Of a DNA stretch of 64,000 nucleotides, positions 25,918 through 34,465 are shown in pieces (within the stretch, counting starts at the first letter, position 1; every line of letters starts with the position of its first letter). Source of the stretch: Lachnotalea sp. AF33-28 (lineage in GTDB: Bacteria > Bacillota > Clostridia > Lachnospirales > Lachnospiraceae); the NCBI RefSeq assembly GCF_003477885.1, contig NZ_QUEE01000008.1, forward strand, positions 1 through 64,000, written 5' to 3'. The notes beneath the pieces were generated by a model. The model made no database searches. It had not been told where the DNA came from and saw nothing but the letters and a program-made list of their open reading frames with translations. Both the position numbers and the translations under genes were made by a program.

Positions 25918-26886
25918 ATGACGAAAAAAGAGAGAGTATTAAACGCGATGAACAATCTCCCGGTGGACCGTCCGCCGGTGGGCTTCTGGTACCATTTCCC
26001 GGTGGATATGGATCTGGACAAGGAATGTGTGGATGCCCATCTGGACTATTATCACAGATGTGACACGGATTTTATCAAGATTATGTGTGACGGATATTTT
26101 GACTATCCAAATCCGATCATTCCGGAGATCAAAGAGCCGAAGGACTGGTACAACATGAAGCCGCTGGGGGAGAACCATCCCTTCATCCGCGGTCAGGTGG
26201 ACCGGGCAAAACAGATCGTGGAGCGCTTAAACGGAGAATGCTGTACATTTTACAATGTGTTCAATCCCATGTCCTATTTCCGCTTCGGCACATCGGAGGA
26301 ACTGCTGATGAGCCACCTGAAACAGGATCCGGAAGCGGTTCTCTATGCGTTTTCCGTGATCGCCCAGGATGCGTCCCTGCTCTGCCGGCTTCTGATTGAG
26401 GAAGCAGGCTGCGACGGCATCTACTACTGTGTACAGAATGCCGAGAAGTTCCGCTTTACCTATGAGGAATACCGCAAATATGTGACGCCCGGCGATCTGG
26501 CAGTGCTGACAGCCGCCAATAAATACAGCGAAAACAACATACTGCACTGCTGCGGATGGGCCGGTGACAAAAACAGGATTGAGGTATGGCAGGACTATCC
26601 CGCCAAGGTGTTCAACTGGGCTGTATATGTGGAAGAGTTAAGCGTGAAGGAAGGCAAGAAATTCTTCGGCGGACGCTGTGTTCTGGGCGGCTTTGACAAC
26701 CGGCCGGAGAGCGTGCTCTGCTCCGGCACCAGAGAGGAAGTGGAGGCTTTCACCAGAAAGTGGCTGGAAGAAAATAATGAAAACGGCATGATGATCGGTG
26801 CGGACTGCACGCTGCCCAGAGGAATTGATCTGGACCGCATCAGCTGGGTAGTGGAGACCGTTAAGAAATGCTGCGGCGATAAATAA
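25918..26886 (+). CDS. URO-D fold protein with methyltransferase-type zinc motif (second copy)
   Basis: 322 residues, clearly paralogous to the protein at 23.4 kb (PVGFWYHFP, DTDFIKIMCDGYFDYP, CGWAGDKNRIEVWQDYPAKVFNWAVYVEELSV, GGFDNRP). The likely zinc ligands are H210, C212 (HCCGW) and C297 (GADCTL). It lacks the heme-decarboxylase arginine motif. AGAGGAG before the ATG at 25918 is preferred over an ATG seven codons earlier. Last gene of the three-gene operon; two different specificities for the paralogues are likely. Confidence 0.75.
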   Translation: MTKKERVLNAMNNLPVDRPPVGFWYHFPVDMDLDKECVDAHLDYYHRCDTDFIKIMCDGYFDYPNPIIPEIKEPKDWYNMKPLGENHPFIRGQVDRAKQIVERLNGECCTFYNVFNPMSYFRFGTSEELLMSHLKQDPEAVLYAFSVIAQDASLLCRLLIEEAGCDGIYYCVQNAEKFRFTYEEYRKYVTPGDLAVLTAANKYSENNILHCCGWAGDKNRIEVWQDYPAKVFNWAVYVEELSVKEGKKFFGGRCVLGGFDNRPESVLCSGTREEVEAFTRKWLEENNENGMMIGADCTLPRGIDLDRISWVVETVKKCCGDK

Positions 26887-26965
26887 ACGGTCCCGCGGGT
26901 CCGTGGGGGTGCCCTGAAAACGGTAAAGTATGTGGCAATATAACGGAAACTACAGAATAATAAGA

Positions 26966-27064
26966 AAGCACGCTGATGCGTGGTCCTCAACCACAGGTTG
27001 GTGACATGAATAAGCGGAAGCACACTGAGGTGTGCGTAGGTCATCAACCTTCGGTTGGTGACAT
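26966..27064 (+). repeat. Two-hairpin module, two tandem copies, upstream of the aldo/keto reductase
   Basis: Unit 2 (27019-27064) has hairpin one GCACAC-tgag-GTGTGC and hairpin two GTCATCAAC-cttcgg-TTGGTGAC with a C-UUCG-G tetraloop if transcribed. Unit 1 (26966-27005) is a diverged copy with GCACGC-tgat-GCGTGG. The second hairpin ends 3-4 bases before the AAAAAGGAGG ribosome site of the next gene. The same modules stand before thyA and carA. Confidence 0.85.
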
Positions 27065-27081
27065 AAAAAGGAGGATTTAGA

Positions 27082-28068
27082 ATGGCATACTGTGCAAAGG
27101 AAGACAGATATGAGACCATGCTCTATAACAGATGCGGGAAGAGCGGCTTAAAGCTGCCCGCCATGTCCCTGGGGCTGTGGCACAATTTCGGCTATGGCAG
27201 CTCTTATGAGACTGCGAGGGAGATTATCCTGGGAAGCTTTGATATGGGAATCACCCATTTTGATCTGGCCAACAACTACGGCCCGCCTGCCGGAAGTGCG
27301 GAGGAGGCCTTCGGCAAGATGCTGGCCAATGATCTGAAGTCTTACCGTGACGAGCTTGTAATCTCAACCAAGGCCGGATACGATATGTGGCCGGGCCCTT
27401 ACGGCAACTTCGGTTCCAAGAAATATCTGGTGGCTTCTCTGGATCAGAGTCTCAAGCGCATGGGGCTGGATTACGTGGACATCTATTATCATCACCGTCC
27501 TGATCCGGAAACACCTATGTGGGAGACCATGGATGCTCTGGCAGGTCTGGTCCGCCAGGGAAAAGCGCTTTATGTGGGATTATCCAACTATAACCCCGCG
27601 CAGCTCAAAGAGGCCGCAGCTCTGCTCAAGGAGATGGGTGTGCCCTGCCTGATCCATCAGCATCGCTACTCCATGCTGCAGCAGGACAACGCTGCGCTGA
27701 TTCCGGTGATCGAGGAAGCGGAAATGGGCTCCATCGCATTCTGTCCGCTGTCACAGGGTCTTTTGACCAACAAATACCTGCATGGAATCCCCGCGGATTC
27801 CCGTGCTGCAGGAAAGAGTGTCTTCTTAAATGAAAATGCGATTACTGAAGATCTGGTAAAGAAAGTTTCCGCTCTGAATGAGATCGCCGCAGAAAGAGGG
27901 CAGTCTCTGGCACAGATGGCTCTGGTGTGGGCCCTGAAGGCCGGCAGGCTGACATCCGTGCTGCTGGGAGCGAGCCGCATCAGCCAGGTGGAAGAGAATG
28001 TGAAGGCGCTTTCAAACAGGGAATTTACGGAAGATGAGCTGAAGCGTATCGATGAGATATTAAAATAG
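27082..28068 (+). CDS. Aldo/keto reductase, YghZ-like
   Basis: NADPH-dependent aldehyde reductase of 328 residues in the YghZ/GAP-reductase branch of the AKR family. The catalytic tetrad is visible: Asp and Tyr in FDLANNYGPPAGSAE, Lys in STKAGYDMWPGPYG, and His in YYHHRPD. Beta-subunit-like K-channel proteins are related, but the YGPPxGSAEE motif and full tetrad favour the reductase. AAGGAGG precedes the ATG. The leader is occupied by tandem two-hairpin modules. A terminator follows. Confidence 0.9.
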   Translation: MAYCAKEDRYETMLYNRCGKSGLKLPAMSLGLWHNFGYGSSYETAREIILGSFDMGITHFDLANNYGPPAGSAEEAFGKMLANDLKSYRDELVISTKAGYDMWPGPYGNFGSKKYLVASLDQSLKRMGLDYVDIYYHHRPDPETPMWETMDALAGLVRQGKALYVGLSNYNPAQLKEAAALLKEMGVPCLIHQHRYSMLQQDNAALIPVIEEAEMGSIAFCPLSQGLLTNKYLHGIPADSRAAGKSVFLNENAITEDLVKKVSALNEIAAERGQSLAQMALVWALKAGRLTSVLLGASRISQVEENVKALSNREFTEDELKRIDEILK

Positions 28069-28108
28069 AGCCGGGAATGTACGATTTCGGCGGTACAAAG
28101 ATAACAGG

Positions 28109-28148
28109 AAAGACGGACGGTCAGTGATATACTGGGTGTCCGTCTTTT
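28109..28148 (+). terminator. Terminator of the aldo/keto reductase gene
   Basis: AAAGACGGAC ... GTCCGTCTTTT, perfect 10-bp stem with a 19-base loop. Confidence 0.8.
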
Positions 28149-28566
28149 GTGTGCGCACGGCGGACCGGATCTATTACGGCGGTACAGATGTTTCTGCATG
28201 AAGACAGGATCTACTATGTGAGACAGCAGAGGTGGGATGATATCAATCAGACTCCCCAGGGCAACCTTTGCGTGATGAATAAAGACGGCAGCAAGGTACA
28301 GGTCCTGATCCCGCGTGTGAAAAATTATTTTACCGTTCATGGGGATACTATTTATTATACGGATTGGGATGACCGTAACATATACAGGGCCGGCATAGAT
28401 ATATCTGATATATCTATATGACGGTTCCGGCGACGGAGTGAATAAGGCTGCCTATTCGATGTTTTTAGACGGTTATATGTATTTTACGGAAAGACCGGAC
28501 GGGGAGGTATTCTACAGGAGGAATCTGCAGAGCAGTCTTTACGAAAAAAATGTGGCAGAAGACTGA
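28149..28566 (+). pseudogene. Remnant of a DUF5050-like beta-propeller protein
   Basis: Three reading frames carry pieces of one repeat protein: ADRIYYGGTDVS near 28.15 kb, then a 90-codon frame with HEDRIYYVRQQRW, LCVMNKDGSKVQVL, DTIYYTDWDDRNIYRA ending at 28421, then, shifted by one frame, YDGSGDGVNKAAYSMFLDGYMYFTE ending at the TGA at 28564-28566. IYY/MYF-type repeats with DGS turns are typical of DUF5050 solute-exposed propellers. The break at 28.40-28.42 kb falls in a GATATATCT-type microsatellite. No signal peptide or start remains, so this is a decayed 3' end. Confidence 0.65.
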
Positions 28567-28611
28567 GCTCTTTGCGAGCGGGCAGTCCGTATAATTGGCC
28601 TATAAAGAGCA

Positions 28612-28650
28612 GTGTGCGGACCGCCGGGGATACCGCGCACCCCGATTTTT
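28612..28650 (+). terminator. Probable terminator
   Basis: GTGTGCGG ... CCGCGCAC hairpin followed by CCCGATTTTTTC, just ahead of the pyrH promoter. Confidence 0.6.
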
Positions 28651-28653
28651 TCA

Positions 28654-28738
28654 TTTACATTTAGCTCATTTATGGTATAATGTCGATAGACATTATACCT
28701 GCGCCTGCTTGCTGACAGGATATAATGTCGGCAGGTTG
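28654..28738 (+). promoter_or_regulatory. Promoter of the pyrH operon embedded in a TATAAT-palindrome module remnant
   Basis: TTTACA (28654-28659), 16-bp spacer, TATAAT (28676-28681). The -10 is part of the perfect 26-bp palindrome with arms GGTATAATGTC (28674-28684) and GACATTATACC (28689-28699). A degenerate second half-unit GATATAATGTCGGCAGG follows at 28718-28734. The same palindrome lies upstream of the two XRE genes, so the module supplies, and could let a regulator control, this core promoter. Confidence 0.7.
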
Positions 28739-28774
28739 GCAATCAGGCCAAAGAACAAAATTGCGAGGTAAGAG

Positions 28775-29482
28775 ATGGACAAGGCAAAGAGAGTGCTGTT
28801 AAAGCTAAGCGGAGAAGCCCTCGCGGGTGAGAAAAAGACAGGATTTGACGAAGCGGTTTGTAAGAATGTGGCGCGCCAGGTGAAACAGGCAGTGGATGCG
28901 GGCATACAGGTAGGCGTGGTGATCGGGGGCGGCAATTTTTGGAGAGGCCGTTCCAGCAACGCGATTGACCGGACAAAGGCCGATCAGATCGGCATGCTGG
29001 CCACGGTGATGAATGCGATTTATGTGTCGGAAATCTTCCGCAGCGAAGGGATGATGACAAACATACTGACGCCATTTGAATGCGGTTCCATGACGAAGCT
29101 GTATTCCAAAGACCGGGCTAATAAATATTTTGCAAAGGGCATGGTGGTCTTTTTTGCCGGGGGCACCGGGCATCCGTATTTCTCCACCGATACAGGCGTG
29201 GCATTAAGAGCCATCGAGATGGAGGCGGATATCATTTTGCTGGCCAAGGCGGTGGACGGCGTATATGACAGCGACCCCAAGCTGAATCCTGCGGCGAAGA
29301 AATACGATACCGTGAGCATACAGGAAGTCATCGACAAACAGCTGGGCGTGGTGGATCTGACCGCATCCATCATGTGTATGGAGAATAAGATGCCCATGGC
29401 TGTATTCGGACTGGACGGCGAAGACAGCATAGTAAGAGCGATGAAGGGTGATATCACCGGTACAATTGTAACGGTGGATTGA
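28775..29482 (+). CDS. pyrH: UMP kinase
   Basis: Phosphorylates UMP to UDP with ATP; cytosolic hexamer of the amino-acid-kinase fold. 235 residues, the usual length, with LLKLSGEALAG at the N-terminus, GVVIGGGNFWRG, the acceptor region TDTGVALRAIEMEAD and AVDGVYDSDPKLNP. GCGAGG lies upstream of the ATG. First gene of the core operon and of the pyrH-frr pair conserved across bacteria. Confidence 0.97.
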   Translation: MDKAKRVLLKLSGEALAGEKKTGFDEAVCKNVARQVKQAVDAGIQVGVVIGGGNFWRGRSSNAIDRTKADQIGMLATVMNAIYVSEIFRSEGMMTNILTPFECGSMTKLYSKDRANKYFAKGMVVFFAGGTGHPYFSTDTGVALRAIEMEADIILLAKAVDGVYDSDPKLNPAAKKYDTVSIQEVIDKQLGVVDLTASIMCMENKMPMAVFGLDGEDSIVRAMKGDITGTIVTVD

Positions 29483-29529
29483 TAGTGGCTGCAAACTATA
29501 AAGAATTGCGATAAAACGGAGGTAAATGT

Positions 29530-30078
29530 ATGGATTTAAAATTATTCGAAGAGAAAATGGAAAAAAGTCTGAATGCGCTCTCCGCAGATCTGCTGACGAT
29601 CCGCGCAGGACGAGCAAATCCCCATGTGCTTGATAAAATACGTGTGGATTATTACGGAAGCCCCACCCCCATACAGCAGGTGGCCAACATCTCAATACCC
29701 GAGGCGAGGATGATCGTGATCCAGCCTTGGGAGAGATCTCTGATTAAGGAAATCGAAAAAGCAATCCTGACTTCCGAGCTGGGCATCAATCCGTCCAATG
29801 ACGGAAGCGTGATCCGCCTGACTTTTCCGGAACTGACGGAGGACCGCAGAAAAGAACTGGCAAAGGATGTTAAGAAAAAAGGCGAGAATGCGAAGGTTGC
29901 AATCCGCAATATCCGCCGGGATGCCAACGATGCCGTTAAAAAAGCTGAGAAATCCGGGGATATCTCAGAAGATGAGATGAAACAGGCAGAGGAGAAGATG
30001 CAGAAGACCACCGATAAGTATATTACGAAGGTGGACTCAGAGGTGGATGCGAAAATGAAGGAGATTATGACCGTTTAG
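29530..30078 (+). CDS. frr: Ribosome recycling factor
   Basis: 182-residue factor that, with EF-G, splits post-termination ribosomes. Standard length and motifs: MEKSLNALSADLLTIRAGRANPHVLDKI, YGSPTPIQQVANISIPEARM, and the long basic C-terminal helices (ELTEDRRKELAKDVKKKGENAKVAIRNIRRDAND). GGAGG precedes the ATG. Follows pyrH by 47 bp. A hairpin repeat separates it from uppS. Confidence 0.97.
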   Translation: MDLKLFEEKMEKSLNALSADLLTIRAGRANPHVLDKIRVDYYGSPTPIQQVANISIPEARMIVIQPWERSLIKEIEKAILTSELGINPSNDGSVIRLTFPELTEDRRKELAKDVKKKGENAKVAIRNIRRDANDAVKKAEKSGDISEDEMKQAEEKMQKTTDKYITKVDSEVDAKMKEIMTV

Positions 30079-30109
30079 GCATTATTATGGCTGCGGGTCA
30101 TTCTGAAAG

Positions 30110-30155
30110 AGGGGACTGTCCCCCAAATTAGCGGTGCTAATTTCGGCGGACTGTC
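30110..30155. repeat. REP-like composite hairpin
   Basis: Contains GGGGAC-tg-TCCCC (30111-30123), the perfect hairpin AAATTAGC-ggt-GCTAATTT (30125-30143), then CGGACTGTCCCTG, echoing the first element. Such GGGACTGTCCC clusters are often REP-type repeats; only one copy is in the window. It may trim transcription or stabilise RNA between frr and uppS. Confidence 0.5.
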
Positions 30156-30280
30156 CCTGTTTTGTTCCACACGCAGTATAATAAAGAATCCCGCTCGCTT
30201 GTGCGATCCAAAGCAAAGCGCAGGGAGACCAATAGGAAAACAGTTGCAATTATCAAAGCAACAGGCAAAGGAGCAGGCGG

Positions 30281-31015
30281 ATGGACGATAAGAAAGAACT
30301 GAAGATCCCAAAACATGTGGCGATCATACTGGACGGTAACGGCCGATGGGCGAAAAAGAGAGGTCTGCCCAGAAATATGGGACATGTGGAAGGCTGCAAG
30401 GTGGTGGAGCAGACCGTGGAGGATGCGGCGAGACTCGGCATCCGCTATCTGACGGTCTATGGGTTCTCCACAGAGAACTGGAAACGGCCGGAAGAAGAGG
30501 TCGGGGCGCTGATGCAGATGTTCCGTTATTATATGAAACGGCTGCTAAAGGTAGCCACCAAGAATAACGTGAGGGTGAAGGTAATCGGTGAGAGAAGCCG
30601 GTTTGACGCGGATATCATTGAAGGCCTAAATAAACTGGAATCACAGACCGGCATGAACACCGGGCTCACCTTTGTGATCGCGGTCAACTATGGCAGCCGG
30701 GATGAGATCATCCGGGCGCTTAAGCATATGATGCGCGACTGTAAAGACGGCAGGATTACACCGGAGCAGGTGGATGAGAGCCTGTTCTCCGAATACCTTG
30801 ATACGAGGGGAATCCCGGATCCCGATCTGCTGATCCGCACCAGCGGGGAGCAGAGGCTGTCCAACTATCTGCTCTGGCAGTCGGCCTATACGGAATTTTA
30901 CTTTACGGATATTTACTGGCCGGATTTTAATAAGGATGAGCTTATAAAGGCCATCGAATACTATAACAGCCGGGACCGGAGATTTGGCGGGTTAGGGCCG
31001 GATGAAAAGAGGTAA
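30281..31015 (+). CDS. uppS: Undecaprenyl diphosphate synthase (isoprenyl transferase)
   Basis: Condenses isopentenyl diphosphate onto farnesyl diphosphate to form the C55 lipid carrier for cell-wall synthesis. 244 residues; cis-prenyltransferase motifs HVAIILDGNGRWAKKRGLPR with the catalytic Asp, TVYGFSTENWKRPEEEV, and DLLIRTSGEQRLSNYLLWQSAYTEFYF. AGGAG precedes the ATG. cdsA follows 6 bp after its stop. Confidence 0.97.
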   Translation: MDDKKELKIPKHVAIILDGNGRWAKKRGLPRNMGHVEGCKVVEQTVEDAARLGIRYLTVYGFSTENWKRPEEEVGALMQMFRYYMKRLLKVATKNNVRVKVIGERSRFDADIIEGLNKLESQTGMNTGLTFVIAVNYGSRDEIIRALKHMMRDCKDGRITPEQVDESLFSEYLDTRGIPDPDLLIRTSGEQRLSNYLLWQSAYTEFYFTDIYWPDFNKDELIKAIEYYNSRDRRFGGLGPDEKR

Positions 31016-31021
31016 CTGACT

Positions 31022-31852
31022 ATGTTTAAGACGCGTTTAATCAGCGGAATCTGTCTGGTCATCATCGCGGTGGCCCTGATTGTGACCGGAGGAAATGTAC
31101 TGCTTGCAGCGCTTGCAATAATCTCCCTGATCGGCATGTTTGAACTGTACCGGGTGGTGGGCATTGAGAAAAGCGCATTGGGAGCGGCCGGATTCCTGGC
31201 GGCGGTCCTTTATTATGTGATGCTGTATTTCAGACCGGAAACAGATGCCGTGCCGGCGGTATTTTTTATCGCTGTGCTTATGGTACTGCTTGCGGTCTAT
31301 GTGCTGACGTTTCCGAAATACAGAGCGGAACAGGTGCTGACTGCTTTTTTCGGCCTCTTTTATGTGGCCGTGATGCTCTCTTATATCTACCGCACCAGAG
31401 TGATGGACGGCGGTTATCTGGTCTGGCTGATATTCTTAAGCTCCTGGGGCTGTGACACCTGTGCTTACTGCGTGGGCATACTGATCGGAAAGCACAAGAT
31501 GGCGCCAAAGCTAAGCCCGAAGAAATCCATTGAAGGGAGTATCGGCGGCGTGGTCGGCGCGACCGTACTGGGAGCCGTATTCGGAGCCGTATTCGCGGCA
31601 CAGATCAAACTGCCCAGCCCGGTGCTCGGATGTGCAGTCATCTGCTTTGTCGGAGCGTGGATCTCCCAGCTGGGCGATCTGGCGGCTTCCGCGATCAAGA
31701 GAAACCATGAAGTGAAGGATTACGGCAGGCTGATTCCCGGCCATGGCGGCATACTTGACCGCTTTGACAGTGTGATTTTTGTGGCGCCCGCCATCTATTT
31801 TACAGCGCTGTGCCTGTTGCAGGGTTTGCAGGTATGGGGGCTGTTTTTGTAG
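31022..31852 (+). CDS. cdsA: Phosphatidate cytidylyltransferase
   Basis: Integral membrane enzyme making CDP-diacylglycerol from phosphatidate and CTP. 276 residues, about eight transmembrane helices, with the family signature near the C-terminus (SQLGDLAASAIKRNHEVKDYGRLIPGHGGILDRFDSVIF). Tightly spaced after uppS and co-transcribed with it. Position between uppS and dxr is the classical order. Confidence 0.95.
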   Translation: MFKTRLISGICLVIIAVALIVTGGNVLLAALAIISLIGMFELYRVVGIEKSALGAAGFLAAVLYYVMLYFRPETDAVPAVFFIAVLMVLLAVYVLTFPKYRAEQVLTAFFGLFYVAVMLSYIYRTRVMDGGYLVWLIFLSSWGCDTCAYCVGILIGKHKMAPKLSPKKSIEGSIGGVVGATVLGAVFGAVFAAQIKLPSPVLGCAVICFVGAWISQLGDLAASAIKRNHEVKDYGRLIPGHGGILDRFDSVIFVAPAIYFTALCLLQGLQVWGLFL

Positions 31853-31925
31853 GAATCTCTAAATAATTAATAGTCAGGATAGAATAAGGACAGGGGAATC
31901 GTTAATACTCTGTAGAAGGTGACTA

Positions 31926-33074
31926 ATGAAAAAAATAGCGATATTGGGATCTACCGGCTCAATCGGTACACAGACACTGGAGATTGTAGATGAAAATAAC
32001 GATCTGTCGGTCACTGCTCTGGCGGCCGGCAGCAATATAGAACTGCTGGAAAAACAGATCCGAAAATACCGGCCGGCTCTTGCAGCGGTGTGGTCAGAAG
32101 AAAAGGCCAGGCAGCTGAAGGAACGCGTGGCCGATCTGCCGGTGGAGGTACTAAGCGGGATGGACGGTCTTCTGGCGGCCGCTTCGCAAGGCGATGCCGA
32201 TATGGTGGTGACGGCGGTGGTCGGCATGATCGGCATCCGTCCTACGGTTGCGGCGATTAAGGCAGGCAGGGATATAGCATTGGCCAATAAGGAGACTTTG
32301 GTGACGGCAGGACATATCATCATGCCGCTGGCAAAAGAAAAAGGGGTGAAGATCCTGCCTGTGGACAGTGAGCACAGCGCGATCTTTCAGTCCCTGAAGG
32401 GTGAAAAAAAAGAAAAAATCAGCCGTATCCTGCTGACCGCATCGGGCGGCCCTTTCCGCGGAAGAAAAACAGAAGAGCTTAGATCAATCCGGGTGGAGGA
32501 CGCGCTGAAGCATCCCAACTGGTCCATGGGACAGAAGATCACCGTAGATTCGGCCACCATGGTCAATAAAGGGCTGGAAGTCATTGAGGCCAGATGGCTG
32601 TTTGATGTAGAGTTCGATCAGATCGAGGTGGTGGTCCAGCCGCAGAGCGTGATTCATTCCATGGTTGAATTTGTGGACGGCGGCATCATTGCTCAGCTTG
32701 GGACGCCGGATATGAAGCTGCCCATACAGTATGCCCTATACGAGGCGGCGCGGCTTCCTCTTTCAGGAAGCCGGCTGGACTTTAAGACACTGAAGCAGAT
32801 TTCTTTTGAAGCTCCGGATATGGAGACCTTCAGAGGATTGAAGCTGGCCTATGAGGCGGGCAGATGCGGCGGTACCATGCCGACTGTATTCAATGCGGCA
32901 AATGAATGGGCTGTCGGCCGCTTCCTTAAGAGAAAGATCGGATTTTTGGAAATTACGGATATCATTGATGCCTCCATGGCGGCACATGAGGTGACGGAGA
33001 ATCCCTCGGTGGAACAGATACTGGAAACCGAAGCGAGCGTGTATGAATTTATTGAAAGCAGGTGGAATGTTTGA
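31926..33074 (+). CDS. dxr: 1-deoxy-D-xylulose-5-phosphate reductoisomerase
   Basis: Second step of the MEP isoprenoid pathway, NADPH-dependent. 382 residues with the Rossmann motif GSTGSIGTQTLEIV, GRDIALANKETLV, the active-site loop LPVDSEHSAIFQ and SMGQKITVDSATMVNKGLEVIEA, VVVQPQSVIHSMVEF. GAAGGTG lies before the ATG. The stop TGA overlaps the TTG start of rseP by four bases. Works with ispG downstream and uppS upstream in isoprenoid supply. Confidence 0.97.
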   Translation: MKKIAILGSTGSIGTQTLEIVDENNDLSVTALAAGSNIELLEKQIRKYRPALAAVWSEEKARQLKERVADLPVEVLSGMDGLLAAASQGDADMVVTAVVGMIGIRPTVAAIKAGRDIALANKETLVTAGHIIMPLAKEKGVKILPVDSEHSAIFQSLKGEKKEKISRILLTASGGPFRGRKTEELRSIRVEDALKHPNWSMGQKITVDSATMVNKGLEVIEARWLFDVEFDQIEVVVQPQSVIHSMVEFVDGGIIAQLGTPDMKLPIQYALYEAARLPLSGSRLDFKTLKQISFEAPDMETFRGLKLAYEAGRCGGTMPTVFNAANEWAVGRFLKRKIGFLEITDIIDASMAAHEVTENPSVEQILETEASVYEFIESRWNV

Positions 33075-34363
33075 ATTTTGTGAGTATTATATTAGCCATT
33101 ATAGTGATCGGCGTGCTGATTCTGGTGCATGAATTCGGTCATTTCCTGCTGGCTAAGAAAAACGGGATCGGCGTCACGGAGTTCTCCGTGGGCATGGGCC
33201 CCAGGATCGTCAGCTTCGTGAGAGGCGAGACGCGTTACTCCTTAAAATGGATTCCCTTTGGCGGCTCCTGTATGATGATGGGCGAGGATGAGGATCTCCC
33301 CGATGAGAAATCCTTCAACAACAAGTCCGTCTGGGCCAGGATATCGGTGATTTTTGCAGGGCCTTTTTTCAATTTCCTGCTGGCATTTGTGCTGGCTCTG
33401 ATTGTGCTTGGCAACGGAGGCGTCAATCCCGCCTATGTCTACGGGGTGGAGGAGGGCGGCGCGGCGGCGCAGGCCGGACTTAAGACCGGAGATGTGATTA
33501 CGAAGATCAATAACCGCAATATCACGATCGGCCGGGATATCGAGCTCTATCTGGTGGAACATCCGTTAGACGGCAGCATGGTCACTGTGGAATTTGAACG
33601 GGACGGAGAAAAGCAGAGCATCACCTTTGACCCTAACCGCAAGGCTGTGCTGATGGGATTCCGCTACTATGCCACGGAGGATCCGGTAGTGCTTCCGGAG
33701 GTGACAAAGGGCCAGCCTTTTGAGGAGGCGGGAATCCGGGCGGGCGACACCATCACTGCGATTGACGGTACCCCCATCTCTTCCGGACTTCAGCTGCAGG
33801 AGTATATGCAGGAGCACGAGCTGAAAGAAGAGCCGGTTACGATTACGTATGAAAGAAACGGCAAGTCCTATGACACAGCGGTAACGCCGAAGTTTACGAC
33901 CTATCAGGATCTGGGATTTTCCGCTTCCTATGGCAGGGTGAAATCAGGTCCTATTGAGGTAATTAAAAACAGTTTCTATGAAGTGGGATACTGGATACGC
34001 TATTCCTTCACCTCGCTGAAGATGCTGGTGACCGGCAGGGTTTCTTCCGAAGAGATATCCGGACCGGTGGGCATTGTGTCCATGGTAGATGATATGGTGG
34101 AGCAGAGCAAGCCGGACGGACTGTTCTATGTGTTTTTAAACCTGGCTAATTTTGCCATACTGCTCTCCGCTAACCTCGGCGTCTTAAACCTGCTGCCCCT
34201 TCCGGCGCTGGACGGCGGCCGCCTTTTATTCCTGCTGATCGAAGCGGTGCGCGGCAAGCCCATAGACCGGGAGAAGGAAGGCTATGTCCATATGGTGGGC
34301 ATGGTTCTGCTGATGATACTGATGGTTCTTGTGCTGTTTAATGATATAGTAAAGCTATTTTGA
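33071..34363 (+). CDS. rseP: RIP metalloprotease, RseP/SpoIVFB-like site-2 protease
   Basis: Membrane zinc protease of 430 residues that cleaves transmembrane segments of regulators or signal peptides. HEFGH in the first transmembrane helix carries the zinc site, two PDZ domains follow (about residues 110-190 and 200-280), and NLLPLPALDGGR supplies the third ligand. The TTG at 33071 overlaps dxr by TTGA and follows AGGTGG, so it is preferred to the GTG at 33062. A 102-bp gap without a clear terminator separates it from ispG. Confidence 0.93.
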   Translation: MNFVSIILAIIVIGVLILVHEFGHFLLAKKNGIGVTEFSVGMGPRIVSFVRGETRYSLKWIPFGGSCMMMGEDEDLPDEKSFNNKSVWARISVIFAGPFFNFLLAFVLALIVLGNGGVNPAYVYGVEEGGAAAQAGLKTGDVITKINNRNITIGRDIELYLVEHPLDGSMVTVEFERDGEKQSITFDPNRKAVLMGFRYYATEDPVVLPEVTKGQPFEEAGIRAGDTITAIDGTPISSGLQLQEYMQEHELKEEPVTITYERNGKSYDTAVTPKFTTYQDLGFSASYGRVKSGPIEVIKNSFYEVGYWIRYSFTSLKMLVTGRVSSEEISGPVGIVSMVDDMVEQSKPDGLFYVFLNLANFAILLSANLGVLNLLPLPALDGGRLLFLLIEAVRGKPIDREKEGYVHMVGMVLLMILMVLVLFNDIVKLF

Positions 34364-34465
34364 CAGGACGGCGGCGTATGCCGCTTTCCCTGTCTGCCGG
34401 TTTGAGTAAATCTGTGTACTCAGCCGGCCGTGAAGATGCGCCGCAGCGCGAAGGATGTTTTATAG

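Noticed and set aside
34364..34465. Terminator or separate promoter between rseP and ispG
   Set aside because: A weak CCGG...CCGG pairing is present without a T-run, and no clear -35/-10 pair was seen; the operon is taken as continuous.
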